Of a DNA stretch of 64,000 nucleotides, positions 17,323 to 26,097 are shown in pieces. Each line of letters opens with the position of its first letter. The first letter of the stretch is position 1. The position numbers and the translations under genes are program-made. Origin of the DNA: Bacteroidales bacterium (GTDB taxonomy: Bacteria; Bacteroidota; Bacteroidia; Bacteroidales; ML635J-15). Below the pieces are notes generated by a model. It had not been told where the DNA came from. It was given only the letters and a program-made list of their open reading frames with translations, and ran no database searches. The DNA lies in contig JAFZWY010000054.1 of the NCBI GenBank assembly GCA_017617125.1, positions 1 through 64,000 on the forward strand, written 5' to 3'.

Positions 17323-18222
17323 CTATTTTTTGTTGCTTTTGCCGTGTTGCCACATCTGCCAGCTGTTGAAAAGGTTCTGCCAGATTGAATAAAGGGCGGG
17401 GAAGACCGAGGCTAGCGGATTAAGGTAGGTGTTTGCCATCCAGATTCCCATGGCGGTGTTCTTTTGCCCAAGTAGCTGACCTCCAGCCATCTTGTCGCCG
17501 TACTTCTTGCCGAGCCATTTGCCGAAGCCAAATTGTATCACGCAGAATATCAGCGATGCAATACCCAATGCTATTATGCTACAGAGGTTTTCTTTGCCAT
17601 ATAGGAACATGAAGTCGATGGTCTGTCCGAGCGTAAAAAGCAGAGCCAAAGCCCATAAGTAGAACGATACACCCTTTATTTTGCATAGGAAACCGTTAAT
17701 TTTCGGAAGCCAGTGCTGCATGCATAGGGCAAGAATAAACGGTAAGGCAATTATCGGGCTTACTCGCTTCAATATCAGCCAGAACGAATCGAGAAACGGC
17801 ATGTCCTGCTGCTGCCCGATGAACGAAAAGTATATCGGAGCAACTACTGCCACCATAAGGTTGCCGAGTATTGTGTAGGTGGTGACAGTTTCGCGGTTGG
17901 CACCGAGCATGCACGATATTACAACCACCGATGCTGCTACAGGGCAAAGCACGCCAGCCAGTATGCCTTCGGCTATGGCGTCGCCGCCACCAAGAAGCAT
18001 TACAAGCCAGTAGCTTCCCATGCTTACGACAATCTGGAAAAGCATTAGCCATACGTCGAGCATTGTGATCTTGAGTTTTCTTACATCAACCGCCGCAAAG
18101 TTGAGCAAAAGCATGGCGAATATTAGGATTGGCACGTATGGCGTGAACATGGCGCAGTACTTGTGCAACAATAGTCCGAGAACTATTGCAATAGGAAGTA
18201 CTAGGCTGCGAAATTTGTCCAT
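17323..18222 (-). CDS. Bile acid:sodium symporter family protein
   Basis: This inner-membrane carrier of 299 residues has about nine to ten hydrophobic segments. Family motifs are PVAASVVVISCMLGANRETV, TILGNLMVAVVAPI and GQKNTAMGIWMANTY, which match the two sodium-coordinating crossover regions. The frame is open upstream of 18222, but the start MDKFRSLVLPIA is preferred because the longer product has no membrane or conserved content and would cross the divergent promoter. In bacteria such carriers move many organic anions, so bile salt is only one possibility. It is divergent from the flavodoxin operon. Confidence 0.85.
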   Translation of the reverse strand: MDKFRSLVLPIAIVLGLLLHKYCAMFTPYVPILIFAMLLLNFAAVDVRKLKITMLDVWLMLFQIVVSMGSYWLVMLLGGGDAIAEGILAGVLCPVAASVVVISCMLGANRETVTTYTILGNLMVAVVAPIYFSFIGQQQDMPFLDSFWLILKRVSPIIALPFILALCMQHWLPKINGFLCKIKGVSFYLWALALLFTLGQTIDFMFLYGKENLCSIIALGIASLIFCVIQFGFGKWLGKKYGDKMAGGQLLGQKNTAMGIWMANTYLNPLASVFPALYSIWQNLFNSWQMWQHGKSNKK

Positions 18223-18289
18223 TTTGTTGCTATATGTTTTCGGGCGCGAAATTAATAATAATGTTTTCATGGCGGTTTTACTTTTTTCG

Positions 18290-18297
18290 TACCTTTG
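18290..18297 (+). promoter_or_regulatory. Candidate -7 box of the flavodoxin operon
   Basis: TACCTTTG matches TAnnTTTG, 16 bases before the ATG at 18314. The upstream element is weak. Confidence 0.5.
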
Positions 18298-18313
18298 CCA
18301 AAACATTTTTTCG

Positions 18314-18856
18314 ATGAAAAACATATTATTTACATTAGTTTTATTCATTATGACGACAATATGTGCAAATTCGCAGAACCAGAAGGTTCTTGTTGTTTAT
18401 TATTCTTGGGGTGGAAATACCCGCGTTGTGGCAGAAAAGCTTAAGGCTCAACTGAGCGCCGACATTGTGGAGATTGTCCCCGAAACCGCGTATCCAACCG
18501 ACTATTCGGAATGCGTTGCCCAGGCTCGCAAGGAGACAAAGGAAAATTTCAGACCTGCAATAAAGACTAAGGTTGAGAATCTTGGCGACTACGACGTTAT
18601 TCTTGTCGGAACACCAAACTGGTGCAGTACTATTGCTCCGCCTGTTGCTACTTTCCTTGAGCAGAACAAGTTCAATGGCAAGAAGGTTGCCCTCTTTGTA
18701 ACTCATGGTGGCGGCGGATTGTCGAGATGCGAATCCGATATGCGCAATATTGTGTCGAATGCATATTTCCTAAAGTCGGGCGTATTCAGCGGATCGAATG
18801 TTGCGTCATCCGACGATGATATTGCAAAGTGGCTCAAGGAAATAGGTTTGAAATAA
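18314..18856 (+). CDS. Exported flavodoxin-like protein
   Basis: This 180-residue protein has a signal peptide (MKNILFTLVLFIMTTICANS) before a flavodoxin fold. The phosphate-binding loop YYSWGGNTRVVAEKL, the LVGTPNWCSTIAPPV loop and the GGGGLSRCESD segment match the Flavodoxin_4-like family. FMN-dependent electron transfer or quinone reduction in the periplasm is inferred. The start was moved from a longer open frame to the ATG with the signal peptide and the promoter behind it. It is first in an operon with an MFS carrier and an SH3-like secreted protein. Confidence 0.88.
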   Translation: MKNILFTLVLFIMTTICANSQNQKVLVVYYSWGGNTRVVAEKLKAQLSADIVEIVPETAYPTDYSECVAQARKETKENFRPAIKTKVENLGDYDVILVGTPNWCSTIAPPVATFLEQNKFNGKKVALFVTHGGGGLSRCESDMRNIVSNAYFLKSGVFSGSNVASSDDDIAKWLKEIGLK

Positions 18857-18865
18857 AACTCCACA

Positions 18866-20062
18866 ATGACATCGGAGCAGACCGAAATCAAGGAAAAGCT
18901 ATGGAACAGCAACTACACCAAGGTGTGGATTGCTAACTTTATGATTTTCTTTTCGTTCATGCTTTTAGCTCCGATGTTGCCGCTCTATATGAGCGACACT
19001 TTCGATGCAAACAAAGATATAATAGGTATAGTTTTGTCGGGCTACACGCTCACAGCCTTGCTTATTCGTCCCTTCAGCGGCTTCTTTGTCGATAGTTTTC
19101 CTCGCAAGAAGGTTCTGCTGATATGCTATTTCCTGTTCTTCATATTTTTTGCAGGTTATCTCGCTGCAGGGACATTGCTTATTTTTGCCATTGTGAGGAC
19201 TTTGCATGGTGCGCCGTTTGGAGCAACTACTGTTTCAAACAGCACAGTTGCCATTGACGTGCTTCCGCCGTCGCGCAGGGCGGAGGGCATTGGTTACTAC
19301 GGACTAAGCAACAATATTGCTTCGGCAATTGGTCCGTCGGTGGCAATCTGGATTCACGAGATGACAGGCAGCTACGATTTGATTTTCCTTTTGTCGCTGA
19401 TATTTGCAGGAATAGGCTTCGCCATAAATTCTACACTCAAAATCCGTCCGCGTGAAGTTGTGCAGAACAAGCCCAAACTTTCGTTCGACAGGTTTTTCCT
19501 TGTCAAAGGATGGAGCGAGGGGCTTGCGATGGTCTGCTATGCGTTTTCGTATGGTGTAATCGCAACATATATAGCTATTTATGGTAAGGAGGAGCTGGGA
19601 ATAACTGGCGGTTCTGGCGTTTACTTTATATTACTGTCGGCAGGACTTATAATGTCGCGGTTGATTGGTAGCAGGACTTTGCGCGAAGGCAAGATTGTGC
19701 GAAATGCCTCGCTGGGTATATGTGTGTCGGTGTGCGGCTATCTTGTTTTTGCCATGCTGCACAATCCAGTAGGCTTTTATGCATCGGCCTTGATAATAGG
19801 CTTGGGCAATGGTCACATGTGGCCCGCATTCCAGACCATGTTTATCAATTTGGCGCCACACACCCAACGAGGTACCGCAAATTCTAGTATTCTGATTAGT
19901 TGGGATATAGGAGTGGGGCTTGGCATACTTGTTGGCGGTGTTTTTGTAGAACATTTCGGCTATCATAGTGCATTCTGGGCGGCATGGTTTTTGAATGCTG
20001 TAGGTGTGATATTTTATTTCGCTTATGTGCGTAATAGTTATTTGAAAAACAAATTAAGGTAA
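18866..20062 (+). CDS. Major facilitator superfamily transporter
   Basis: This 398-residue protein has about 12 hydrophobic segments in two halves. The MFS loop motif between segments 2 and 3 is present as GFFVDSFPRKKVLL, and RTLHGAPFGATTVSNSTVAIDVLPPSRRAEGIG resembles the drug/sugar-phosphate antiporter branch. The substrate is unknown. It starts 9 bases after the flavodoxin gene, so the two are probably co-transcribed. Confidence 0.88.
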   Translation: MTSEQTEIKEKLWNSNYTKVWIANFMIFFSFMLLAPMLPLYMSDTFDANKDIIGIVLSGYTLTALLIRPFSGFFVDSFPRKKVLLICYFLFFIFFAGYLAAGTLLIFAIVRTLHGAPFGATTVSNSTVAIDVLPPSRRAEGIGYYGLSNNIASAIGPSVAIWIHEMTGSYDLIFLLSLIFAGIGFAINSTLKIRPREVVQNKPKLSFDRFFLVKGWSEGLAMVCYAFSYGVIATYIAIYGKEELGITGGSGVYFILLSAGLIMSRLIGSRTLREGKIVRNASLGICVSVCGYLVFAMLHNPVGFYASALIIGLGNGHMWPAFQTMFINLAPHTQRGTANSSILISWDIGVGLGILVGGVFVEHFGYHSAFWAAWFLNAVGVIFYFAYVRNSYLKNKLR

Positions 20063-20077
20063 TTAAAATTTAATAAT

Positions 20078-20599
20078 ATGATTATCAGAAGATTCTTTTT
20101 AGTTTTAGCGGTTGTTTTTTCTGCATTTTGTGTAAGTGCGCAGAAGAGTTTGTCGGTTTATATTGACGACACAACTGGCACTCCGACCAATATCCGTATG
20201 GCACCGAACGGAAAGATTGTAGGCAGTCTTGCCGACACTTGCATATATATGCTTGATGTGAAGAGTTCGCAGAATGGTTGGTGGGTGATAGATGAAAATT
20301 CCGTGTTTGGAATGTGTGCTATGGATACCACATTCGATTTCAGCAGCCAGTGCAAGACTGCTTGGATACATTATTCTGTTCTAGGCTTTGCTACCAGAAA
20401 TTATGGCGGACAGAGATTTGTATTGTATTCAAAGCCATCGGAGAAATCTGCAGAAAACTATGCATTCACAGAAGTGATTGGATTACGTCCTTTGGATATA
20501 AAGAATGGATGGGTATATGTTGAAACATACGACAAGAAACATCGTGGATGGATTCAGTTGGAGAATATCTGCTCAAATCCATTGACGAATTGCTGCTAA
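20078..20599 (+). CDS. Secreted protein with SH3-like domains
   Basis: This protein of 173 residues has a signal peptide ending at VSAQ. Two SH3-like stretches follow. One is around TNIRMAPNGKIVGSLAD...NGWWVIDE, the other around FVLYSKPSEKSAENYAF...NGWVYVETYDKKHRGWI. Bacterial SH3-like domains often bind cell-wall peptides, but no enzyme domain is attached here. It lies 15 bases after the MFS gene and is followed by a strong terminator, so it closes the operon. Confidence 0.75.
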   Translation: MIIRRFFLVLAVVFSAFCVSAQKSLSVYIDDTTGTPTNIRMAPNGKIVGSLADTCIYMLDVKSSQNGWWVIDENSVFGMCAMDTTFDFSSQCKTAWIHYSVLGFATRNYGGQRFVLYSKPSEKSAENYAFTEVIGLRPLDIKNGWVYVETYDKKHRGWIQLENICSNPLTNCC

Positions 20600-20601
20600 A
20601 T

Positions 20602-20635
20602 AAAAAAAGGCTCGGAACTCCGAGCCTTTTTTATT
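20602..20635. terminator. Bidirectional intrinsic terminator
   Basis: GGCTCGG-AACT-CCGAGCC is flanked by seven A on the left and six T on the right. It serves both the operon ending at 20599 and the convergent antiporter gene. Confidence 0.92.
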
Positions 20636-20649
20636 TCTGGTAAATCCTC

Positions 20650-22008
20650 TTATGCACAAAGCATTGGAATGAGCCAGAGGAATATTACTTGTGTCAAAAC
20701 ATAAACAGGAAGTAGAACGATCAACGAGAACTTTATGATATATCCGAAGAACGACGGCATCTTGATTCCGTTTTCCTCTGCGATTGACTTAACCATAAAG
20801 TTAGGTCCGTTGCCAATGTAGGTCATTGCACCGAAGAATACCGCACCAACCGAAATCGCCTTCAGAAGTATTTCTGGAATGTCGGCTACGATGTTTCCAC
20901 CTATTGCTGCAACGGTATCGGGTGTAAGTCCTGATGCTACGCCGTGGAATGCAAGTGCAGTAGGAGCATTGTCAAGGAATGAGCTCATTGCGCCGGTGAG
21001 GTAGTAAAACTGCCACGGCGAGTCGAGTCCCCACGATGCTGCGTTTGCCTTCAGGTACATCATTGTCGGAACCATAGTGGTGAAGATGCCGAGGAACAAT
21101 ACAGCAACTTCGATAATCGGTGTCCACGAGTACTTGTTGTCGGTGCGAACTTTCTTCTTGGTTGTAAGAAGCGAAATAATTATCAATGCTACAAGTACAT
21201 ATTCACGCAAGAACTTTATCCACATAGGAGCGTCTTCGGCACCCATTGCAGGGATTGTGCCTGCATTGATGAAAGCAACCGAAGCAACAACGCCTGCCAA
21301 CCAGAGGAAATTAAGCTTTCCTTCGAGTCTGATAGGCTGCTTCAAAGTCTTGTCAAGCATGATGTCTGCTGGATTTTCCTTCTTGTAGAAGTGAGTGTCA
21401 AGGATGAAATATATCAACAGCAACAATATGTTTGCAAATGCCCATTCAGGAACCAAGTGCAGGAACCAAGTGAAGTCGGCACCGCGCAGGTAGAGCAAAA
21501 ACAGTGGCGGGTCACCAAGTGGTGTGAGCAAACCACCGCAGTTTGCAACTGCCGCAATGAAGAACAATATGGTGTGAACCTTGTATTTGCGTTCTGCATT
21601 TGTGCGGATTATCGGGCGAATAAGGAGCATTGCTGCACCAGTCGTTCCCATTATCGATGCCAAAACCGAACCTATTCCGAGGAACAGTGTGTTGATTTTT
21701 GGTTTTGCCTCAATGTCGCCTTTCAGGTGGATACCGCCAGTGATTACAAACAACGAACCCAATAGTATTATGAACGGAATGTAGTCGAACAAAAGTTGAT
21801 GTTCGAGGTTGTGAGTCATGCCGTTTACTATTAGGAATATCGCTACGGGTGTTCCTAGTATAAGCGAAACTAAAAGTTTGTTAAGGTTTTTCTCCCACCA
21901 GTGTTCTAGTTTGTGAATCAGCGGGCATACTGCAATCATGAGCAGCATAAGCACAAAAGGTATGCTCGCCCACAACGGCATGGTTGTTTCGGTGATTTCT
22001 AATAGCAT
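20650..22008 (-). CDS. nhaD: Na+/H+ antiporter, NhaD type
   Basis: This 452-residue inner-membrane protein has about 11-12 hydrophobic segments and belongs to the citrate/ion-transporter superfamily. GTTGAAMLLIRPII, CGGLLTPLGDPPLFL and SFLDNAPTALAFHGVA are characteristic of the NhaD group, and GNGPNFMVKSIAEE is a further conserved segment. It is predicted to export sodium in exchange for protons. ATGs at codons 1 and 10 are both possible; the first is kept. It is a single gene. Confidence 0.85.
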   Translation of the reverse strand: MLLEITETTMPLWASIPFVLMLLMIAVCPLIHKLEHWWEKNLNKLLVSLILGTPVAIFLIVNGMTHNLEHQLLFDYIPFIILLGSLFVITGGIHLKGDIEAKPKINTLFLGIGSVLASIMGTTGAAMLLIRPIIRTNAERKYKVHTILFFIAAVANCGGLLTPLGDPPLFLLYLRGADFTWFLHLVPEWAFANILLLLIYFILDTHFYKKENPADIMLDKTLKQPIRLEGKLNFLWLAGVVASVAFINAGTIPAMGAEDAPMWIKFLREYVLVALIIISLLTTKKKVRTDNKYSWTPIIEVAVLFLGIFTTMVPTMMYLKANAASWGLDSPWQFYYLTGAMSSFLDNAPTALAFHGVASGLTPDTVAAIGGNIVADIPEILLKAISVGAVFFGAMTYIGNGPNFMVKSIAEENGIKMPSFFGYIIKFSLIVLLPVYVLTQVIFLWLIPMLCA

Positions 22009-22085
22009 AATTATTGCGTTTTTTGATTATGTTTTCCTGTTTATTGAAAAAAAGTGGAGACGCATTGCATCTCCACCTTATAATA

Positions 22086-23228
22086 TTATCGTGTCAAACC
22101 ACCAGCGATGATAATCTTCATGATTTCCGAAGTACCACCTGATGGAACGATTGCGAGAGCGTCGCGCATGTATCTTCCTGCTGCGTATTCGTTTATTACG
22201 CCGTAGCCACCCATAAGTTCGATGGTGCGTTTTGCTGCGCGGATAGCTGCTTCGGATGCGTACAACTTAGCTGCTGCAACATCGGGAACGCATTCTGTAC
22301 CGCGGTCGTAGATTGCTGTAGCGTTGAAAAGCATGTTTTCTGCTGCTTCGTATTCTACCTTGTTTTCAGCGATGAGGAACTGGATAGCCTGCAATGCTGT
22401 CATTGGCTTTCCGTAGATTACGCGTTCCTTTGCGAACTTGATACCGTCTTCGAGGCAAGCCTTGAGAACGCCGGTTGCGATAGCAGCCATACCCGAACGA
22501 CCGAAATGTCCGATGGTGTGCATTGCTACCTTCATACCGTCGCCAACCTTGCTGAGCAAGCAGTCGTCGCCGATCTTAACGTCGTTGAGGATGACTTCGC
22601 CTGTAACCGAACCCTTGAGGCCGAGCTTATGCTCTTCGCGACCTGGTGCCAAACCTGGAGTCTCGGGCGGAACGATAACAGCGCTCAATATTTTGCGGCC
22701 TTTTTCGTTTACACCGCTGCAACCTATTATTACATTTACATTTGCAATGTGTGAGTTGGTAATGAAGCACTTACGACCGTTTACTACGAAACCTGTTTCA
22801 GTCTTGTCGATTGTTGTGCCCTGGTTTCCAAGGTCAGAACCGCCAGTTGGTTCAGTTGCCGAAAGACCGCCAACCTTTGTTCCTGCGCAAAGTTCCGGCA
22901 AGTATTTTTGCTTCTGTTCTTCGGTACCCCAGTTGAGGATAGCGGCAACGCCGAGGTCGTGAGTCATTATTGCGATTCCGAGACCAGCCGAGTAGCGAGA
23001 AACTTCTTCGATGATGATAGCTCTTTCGGTAAGTCCGAGACCTACGCCGCCATACTGTTCAGGTACAAAGCAACCGAGCATACCCATCTGACCGAGTTCC
23101 GGCCAAAGTTCAACAGGACATTTATCTTCTGCGTCCCATTCTGCTGCGTGTGGAGCTATTCTCTGTTCTACGAATTCGCGTACAGCAGTCTGTAACATTT
23201 TCTGATCTTCTGTGAAAAATTGAAACAT
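22086..23228 (-). CDS. Acyl-CoA dehydrogenase family protein lacking the usual catalytic glutamate
   Basis: This 380-residue flavoprotein has a standard N-terminal helical domain, the beta domain with GLSATEPTGGSDLGNQ and FITNS, and the C-terminal helical domain (GKPMTALQAIQFLIAENK). At the site of the catalytic base in most family members (YEGT) it reads SGGT, so the glutamate is G364. The alternative base position of the isovaleryl/long-chain group, before the G-helix, reads GHFGRSG and also lacks an acid. Substrate and reaction are therefore uncertain. Short-chain acyl-CoA oxidation is the default reading, but a non-dehydrogenating activity is possible. No ETF genes are adjacent. Confidence 0.85.
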   Translation of the reverse strand: MFQFFTEDQKMLQTAVREFVEQRIAPHAAEWDAEDKCPVELWPELGQMGMLGCFVPEQYGGVGLGLTERAIIIEEVSRYSAGLGIAIMTHDLGVAAILNWGTEEQKQKYLPELCAGTKVGGLSATEPTGGSDLGNQGTTIDKTETGFVVNGRKCFITNSHIANVNVIIGCSGVNEKGRKILSAVIVPPETPGLAPGREEHKLGLKGSVTGEVILNDVKIGDDCLLSKVGDGMKVAMHTIGHFGRSGMAAIATGVLKACLEDGIKFAKERVIYGKPMTALQAIQFLIAENKVEYEAAENMLFNATAIYDRGTECVPDVAAAKLYASEAAIRAAKRTIELMGGYGVINEYAAGRYMRDALAIVPSGGTSEIMKIIIAGGLTR

Positions 23229-23419
23229 AATTACTTTATTTTAATTTGTTTATAATCGTACAAAAACATAAATGGCATTTGTACATTTCGTTGATTTCAA
23301 GAGTTTATGTGCCTGTAAAATCAAACCCATATACAATTGCGAGTGCAAATATCGTCAATTTTATTTAGGACAGCAAATTTTTTGTGCAAAATATGGAAAA
23401 TGTAGGTTGAGGGGTAAAG

Positions 23420-23434
23420 GCGGATGGAATCCGC
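23420..23434 (+). repeat. REP-like hairpin, solo copy
   Basis: GCGGAT-GGA-ATCCGC is identical in stem and loop to the hairpin at the 3' end of the RAYT gene (opposite orientation, 9201-9215). It lies in the intergenic stretch 23229-23510, which otherwise shows only the next hairpin. Confidence 0.65.
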
Positions 23435-23456
23435 TGGAAGAGACGGAACATATATG

Positions 23457-23487
23457 CGTAGGGGCAGGATTGAATCCTACCCCTACG
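23457..23487 (+). repeat. GTAG-foot hairpin
   Basis: CGTAGGGG, C, AGGAT, TGA, ATCCT, A, CCCCTACG forms a long imperfect hairpin with GTAG at its 5' side and CTAC at its 3' side. Confidence 0.65.
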
Positions 23488-23510
23488 ATATTGTTCCACA
23501 AACATTTAGG

Positions 23511-23771
23511 TTATTTCTTTACAAATTTTCGTTGGCAGATAACCGATTCCGTGTTCATTCCGTGTATCCTTACGATATACACCCCTGCCTTCAAATCTTC
23601 CACATTGCAAACCGCATTGTCGCTGTTTACCTCGATGCGTTTTACAACTTGTCCCATCACATTTACAATTTTGATTTCCGAAATTGTTTCCGATGATGTG
23701 ATGTTGAGGTTTTCAAAAAAAGAGACGGTATTTGTCCGTCTCCCTTGATTGTAAGTATTTACCCATAATGG
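23511..23771 (-). pseudogene. Orphan T9SS C-terminal sorting domain
   Basis: The minus strand reads in frame as a type A T9SS tail of about 65 residues: ENLNITSSETISEI, then VNVMGQVVKRIEV, then NVEDLKAGVYIVRI, ending RKFVKK and a stop. This domain normally ends large secreted proteins and directs them through the Por secretion system. Here the frame is closed by a stop at 23772-23774 with no start codon and no cargo domain. The preceding gene is a lipoprotein with its own stop and terminator. It is most simply a remnant of a deleted or replaced secreted protein. Confidence 0.75.
23714..23742 (-). terminator. Intrinsic terminator of the FN3 lipoprotein gene
   Basis: On the minus strand GAGACGG-ACAAATA-CCGTCTC is followed by seven T. 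It lies within the frame of the orphan T9SS tail, which argues that the tail is not expressed as part of the upstream gene. Confidence 0.8.
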
Positions 23772-23783
23772 TTACTATAATCC

Positions 23784-24971
23784 TTACTGCGGAGTATAAT
23801 CGTATTGCTTGTAGTTGCCAGTGATAATACGAGCATAACTATCCTCATTAGTTCCGCCCATAGTTATGTTGATTACATAAGTCTTTCCATTGTAAACGGT
23901 AGCGATTACATCATTGAAAACAACATAGTATACATTATCATTCGAAGTTCCGCCAGATTGTTCGAAATCAGGACTCACATACTGGGTAGCTTCTAGAGGA
24001 AAATTAATATCAAATAGGCATTCTTTTGTATAATCGTTTGGTTGAAGAATATAGAGCTTTGTACCTTCAAGTGGCTTAATATGAGCATGAATAGAGCGGA
24101 GGAGGACAGACTCCCACTGCAAACCATATTCATCAAGCCCTGTACTTGTTCCATACACCCGAACCCATTCGAATGTACCTTCTATATAAGCATTGCAATC
24201 AGGAGTAATGTTGATCACATATGAAGTTTGTGCCTGATTGTTGGCGCGGTCAACGACTCTAACTTCATATACAATCCTTTTGCAATGTGCAACCTCTTGC
24301 CATGAAAACTGAATCGGCAATGTATGTGTATATGTTTGACTATTTGCATAATCATTTTCAATATAGACTGGGGTTGTACTATTAATTTCATTGTCAGAAT
24401 TGTATCCAATCTGCATAATAGATATACTAGTTATGCCGTTTTCTGCCAATACTTGCAAAAACAAAGATTCCGAGAAAGTTGTATTATTCGAGGAGAATAC
24501 AATTGTAGTAGAGCTTTGCTCATGGCTATCTTTTAGTGTTATAGTTGGTTGAGATGTTCCTGTCGGCTGCGAACCTCCATTTCCGCTCGCAGGAACCGAA
24601 TCGGAAGTTGAAAACGACATAATCTCCCCTGTCCCGGTTCCATTTCCATTTATTGCAAAAGCTTGATAATAATAGGTAGAGTTAGGCTGCAAATTGAATA
24701 CTTCACACGAAAAAGCGCCCGCACTCGCCTGGTTGTTTTGCACTATAAGCATACCATCCATATTGGCAACTGTACTATAATAAAAACCTGAAGACAATAT
24801 CGCATCGTTGCCATCATCAACTATTACTGCACTTAACTTCGCAGACGAAGATGTTATATCCGACACTCCTACGGTCTGAACTTCTGGTTGTGTCTCATTT
24901 TCACAACCACTTATTGGCAACATTCCTACTATTGTAATGACTGGCAAAACTAAAAAGATTAAATTTTTCAT
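23784..24971 (-). CDS. Lipoprotein with a fibronectin type III-like domain
   Basis: The 395-residue product starts with a lipoprotein signal (MKNLIFLVLPVITIVG) and lipobox ISGC. Residues about 30-125 look like an FN3 domain (SSAKLSAVIVDDG, SSGFYYST, NLQPNSTYYYQAFAINGNGTG). A Ser/Gly/Thr-rich linker and a beta-rich domain of unknown type with GlyGlyThr loops follow. It probably sits on the cell surface or outer membrane. An ATG two codons upstream (24977) is also possible. It follows the 208-residue gene by 10 bases, so the two share a transcript. Confidence 0.75.
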   Translation of the reverse strand: MKNLIFLVLPVITIVGMLPISGCENETQPEVQTVGVSDITSSSAKLSAVIVDDGNDAILSSGFYYSTVANMDGMLIVQNNQASAGAFSCEVFNLQPNSTYYYQAFAINGNGTGTGEIMSFSTSDSVPASGNGGSQPTGTSQPTITLKDSHEQSSTTIVFSSNNTTFSESLFLQVLAENGITSISIMQIGYNSDNEINSTTPVYIENDYANSQTYTHTLPIQFSWQEVAHCKRIVYEVRVVDRANNQAQTSYVINITPDCNAYIEGTFEWVRVYGTSTGLDEYGLQWESVLLRSIHAHIKPLEGTKLYILQPNDYTKECLFDINFPLEATQYVSPDFEQSGGTSNDNVYYVVFNDVIATVYNGKTYVINITMGGTNEDSYARIITGNYKQYDYTPQ

Positions 24972-24981
24972 ACACATTAAT

Positions 24982-25608
24982 TTAAATTATACCTAATGTT
25001 CCAAATAATACTTTAATTGTTAATTTGCCAGTTTCTACTCCTGCTCCTTTAGCAAAACCTTTAACAAATTCGAAAAACAAGTCCTTAAATCTTATTTTTT
25101 TGAGTTTTTCTTTATCTCCATTCTCTTTTGACAAAAACCAACTCTCAAGCTTTCCCTTTATTTCATCGACTCTTTTTCCCCCTTCAATTTTATCAACAAG
25201 ATAAATGTAGTCCTCAAAATCTAGGCGCATAAGTTCGGTGTTAAAAGATAAATCAGAATATCCGTTATGCTTTTTTATCTCGCAATCCAGATACTTCCTA
25301 ATTATTTCATCTTCAATAGAAAGCACAAGGCATTTCCTGTCAAAAGATATTTTGGCATTGTCAAGTATATCCTTTATCATTTCGTCCTTGTTTTCTTTTG
25401 GAAATTTTAAATCTGCTTCATACTTCAGGCGTTTTACCTTAGATTGTGGAATTTTTAACTGAATACTAATGTCGTATTCCTTTAGGCTTTTGAAGTAGTT
25501 GGTTTTAAGCAGGTAGTGAAAAATCTCCACTTCAAAGTCGTTTTTGTTCATCGAGCCAAAACCTCGCCCAATGTACCTGTCAATAAATTCTTTTAAATCA
25601 TTATCCAT
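24982..25608 (-). CDS. Unknown protein with a helix-turn-helix-like segment
   Basis: This protein of 208 residues is charged, lysine-rich and has no signal peptide. Residues 44-69 (EYDISIQLKIPQSKVKRLKYEADLKF) look like a DNA-binding helix-turn-helix. The C-terminus has a short hydrophobic, glycine-rich stretch (FVKGFAKGAGVETGKLTIKVLFGTLGII). I do not recognise a named family. The start at 25608 (MDNDLKEF) is chosen over an upstream extension that passes through the folded leader. A long structured leader and a strong promoter precede it. Low GC and neighbours of accessory type suggest a mobile or defence-type origin, which is inference only. Confidence 0.65.
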   Translation of the reverse strand: MDNDLKEFIDRYIGRGFGSMNKNDFEVEIFHYLLKTNYFKSLKEYDISIQLKIPQSKVKRLKYEADLKFPKENKDEMIKDILDNAKISFDRKCLVLSIEDEIIRKYLDCEIKKHNGYSDLSFNTELMRLDFEDYIYLVDKIEGGKRVDEIKGKLESWFLSKENGDKEKLKKIRFKDLFFEFVKGFAKGAGVETGKLTIKVLFGTLGII

Positions 25609-25634
25609 AATATATCTTTTATTTTTATTGCCGT

Positions 25635-25787
25635 AAGCCCACAACCGGCAGTTTCCTAAATAAACACAAATAAAAAAGTGGGCTTCGTTAACTCTTATCT
25701 GACAAGAAGGCTCTGGACTGCCCAACACTCAAACAAGAAAAAGCCCACGGATAAACCGTGAGCATTTTCACTTTTCTCTTGAGTGTT
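25635..25787 (-). ncRNA. Strongly folded leader or small RNA before the 208-residue gene
   Basis: Within the roughly 310-base leader, three perfect stems are seen. AAGCCCAC (25635-25642) pairs with GTGGGCTT (25678-25685). AACACTCAA (25724-25732) pairs with TTGAGTGTT (25779-25787). Inside the latter, CACGG-ATAAA-CCGTG (25746-25760) forms a smaller hairpin. There is no coding potential. It could be a regulatory leader, a small RNA or a mobile-element remnant. Confidence 0.5.
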
Positions 25788-25926
25788 TTGAAAAATTGTC
25801 CAGATTTTTCTTGCCAAGAACAAAAGCAAAAACGCTTTTTTATTTTAAATTCATTTTATTTTTCCACTAATCTATGTTTTCTACATAGGCAAAAAGTTTT
25901 TAAGTTGTACATTAAGTTAATTGGGA

Positions 25927-25959
25927 CAAAGATAATAATATTTTTATTGGTTTTACAAA
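25927..25959 (-). promoter_or_regulatory. Promoter upstream of the folded leader
   Basis: On the minus strand TTTG (25956-25959) is followed after 21 bases by TATCTTTG (25927-25934). Transcription would start about 310 bases before the ATG at 25608 and pass through the folded region. Confidence 0.65.
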
Positions 25960-26097
25960 TGTATAAATGATATTGATTAACAAATATTTAATGTTTAGTA
26001 TTCATCATATGCGACTTTTCGTTCTAATAAATTCTTCATATTTATTATCTTCGCACCTTTACAATAGAAAAACTACAATCCCATTAAATTATTATAA

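Noticed and set aside
23272..23748. Open frame of 158 codons on the plus strand
   Set aside because: It is antisense to the orphan T9SS tail and runs through two REP-like hairpins. The minus-strand reading has family similarity.
24972..24977. Start of the FN3 lipoprotein two codons earlier
   Set aside because: Possible, but MKNLIF at 24971 is the usual form of a lipoprotein signal start. The difference is trivial.
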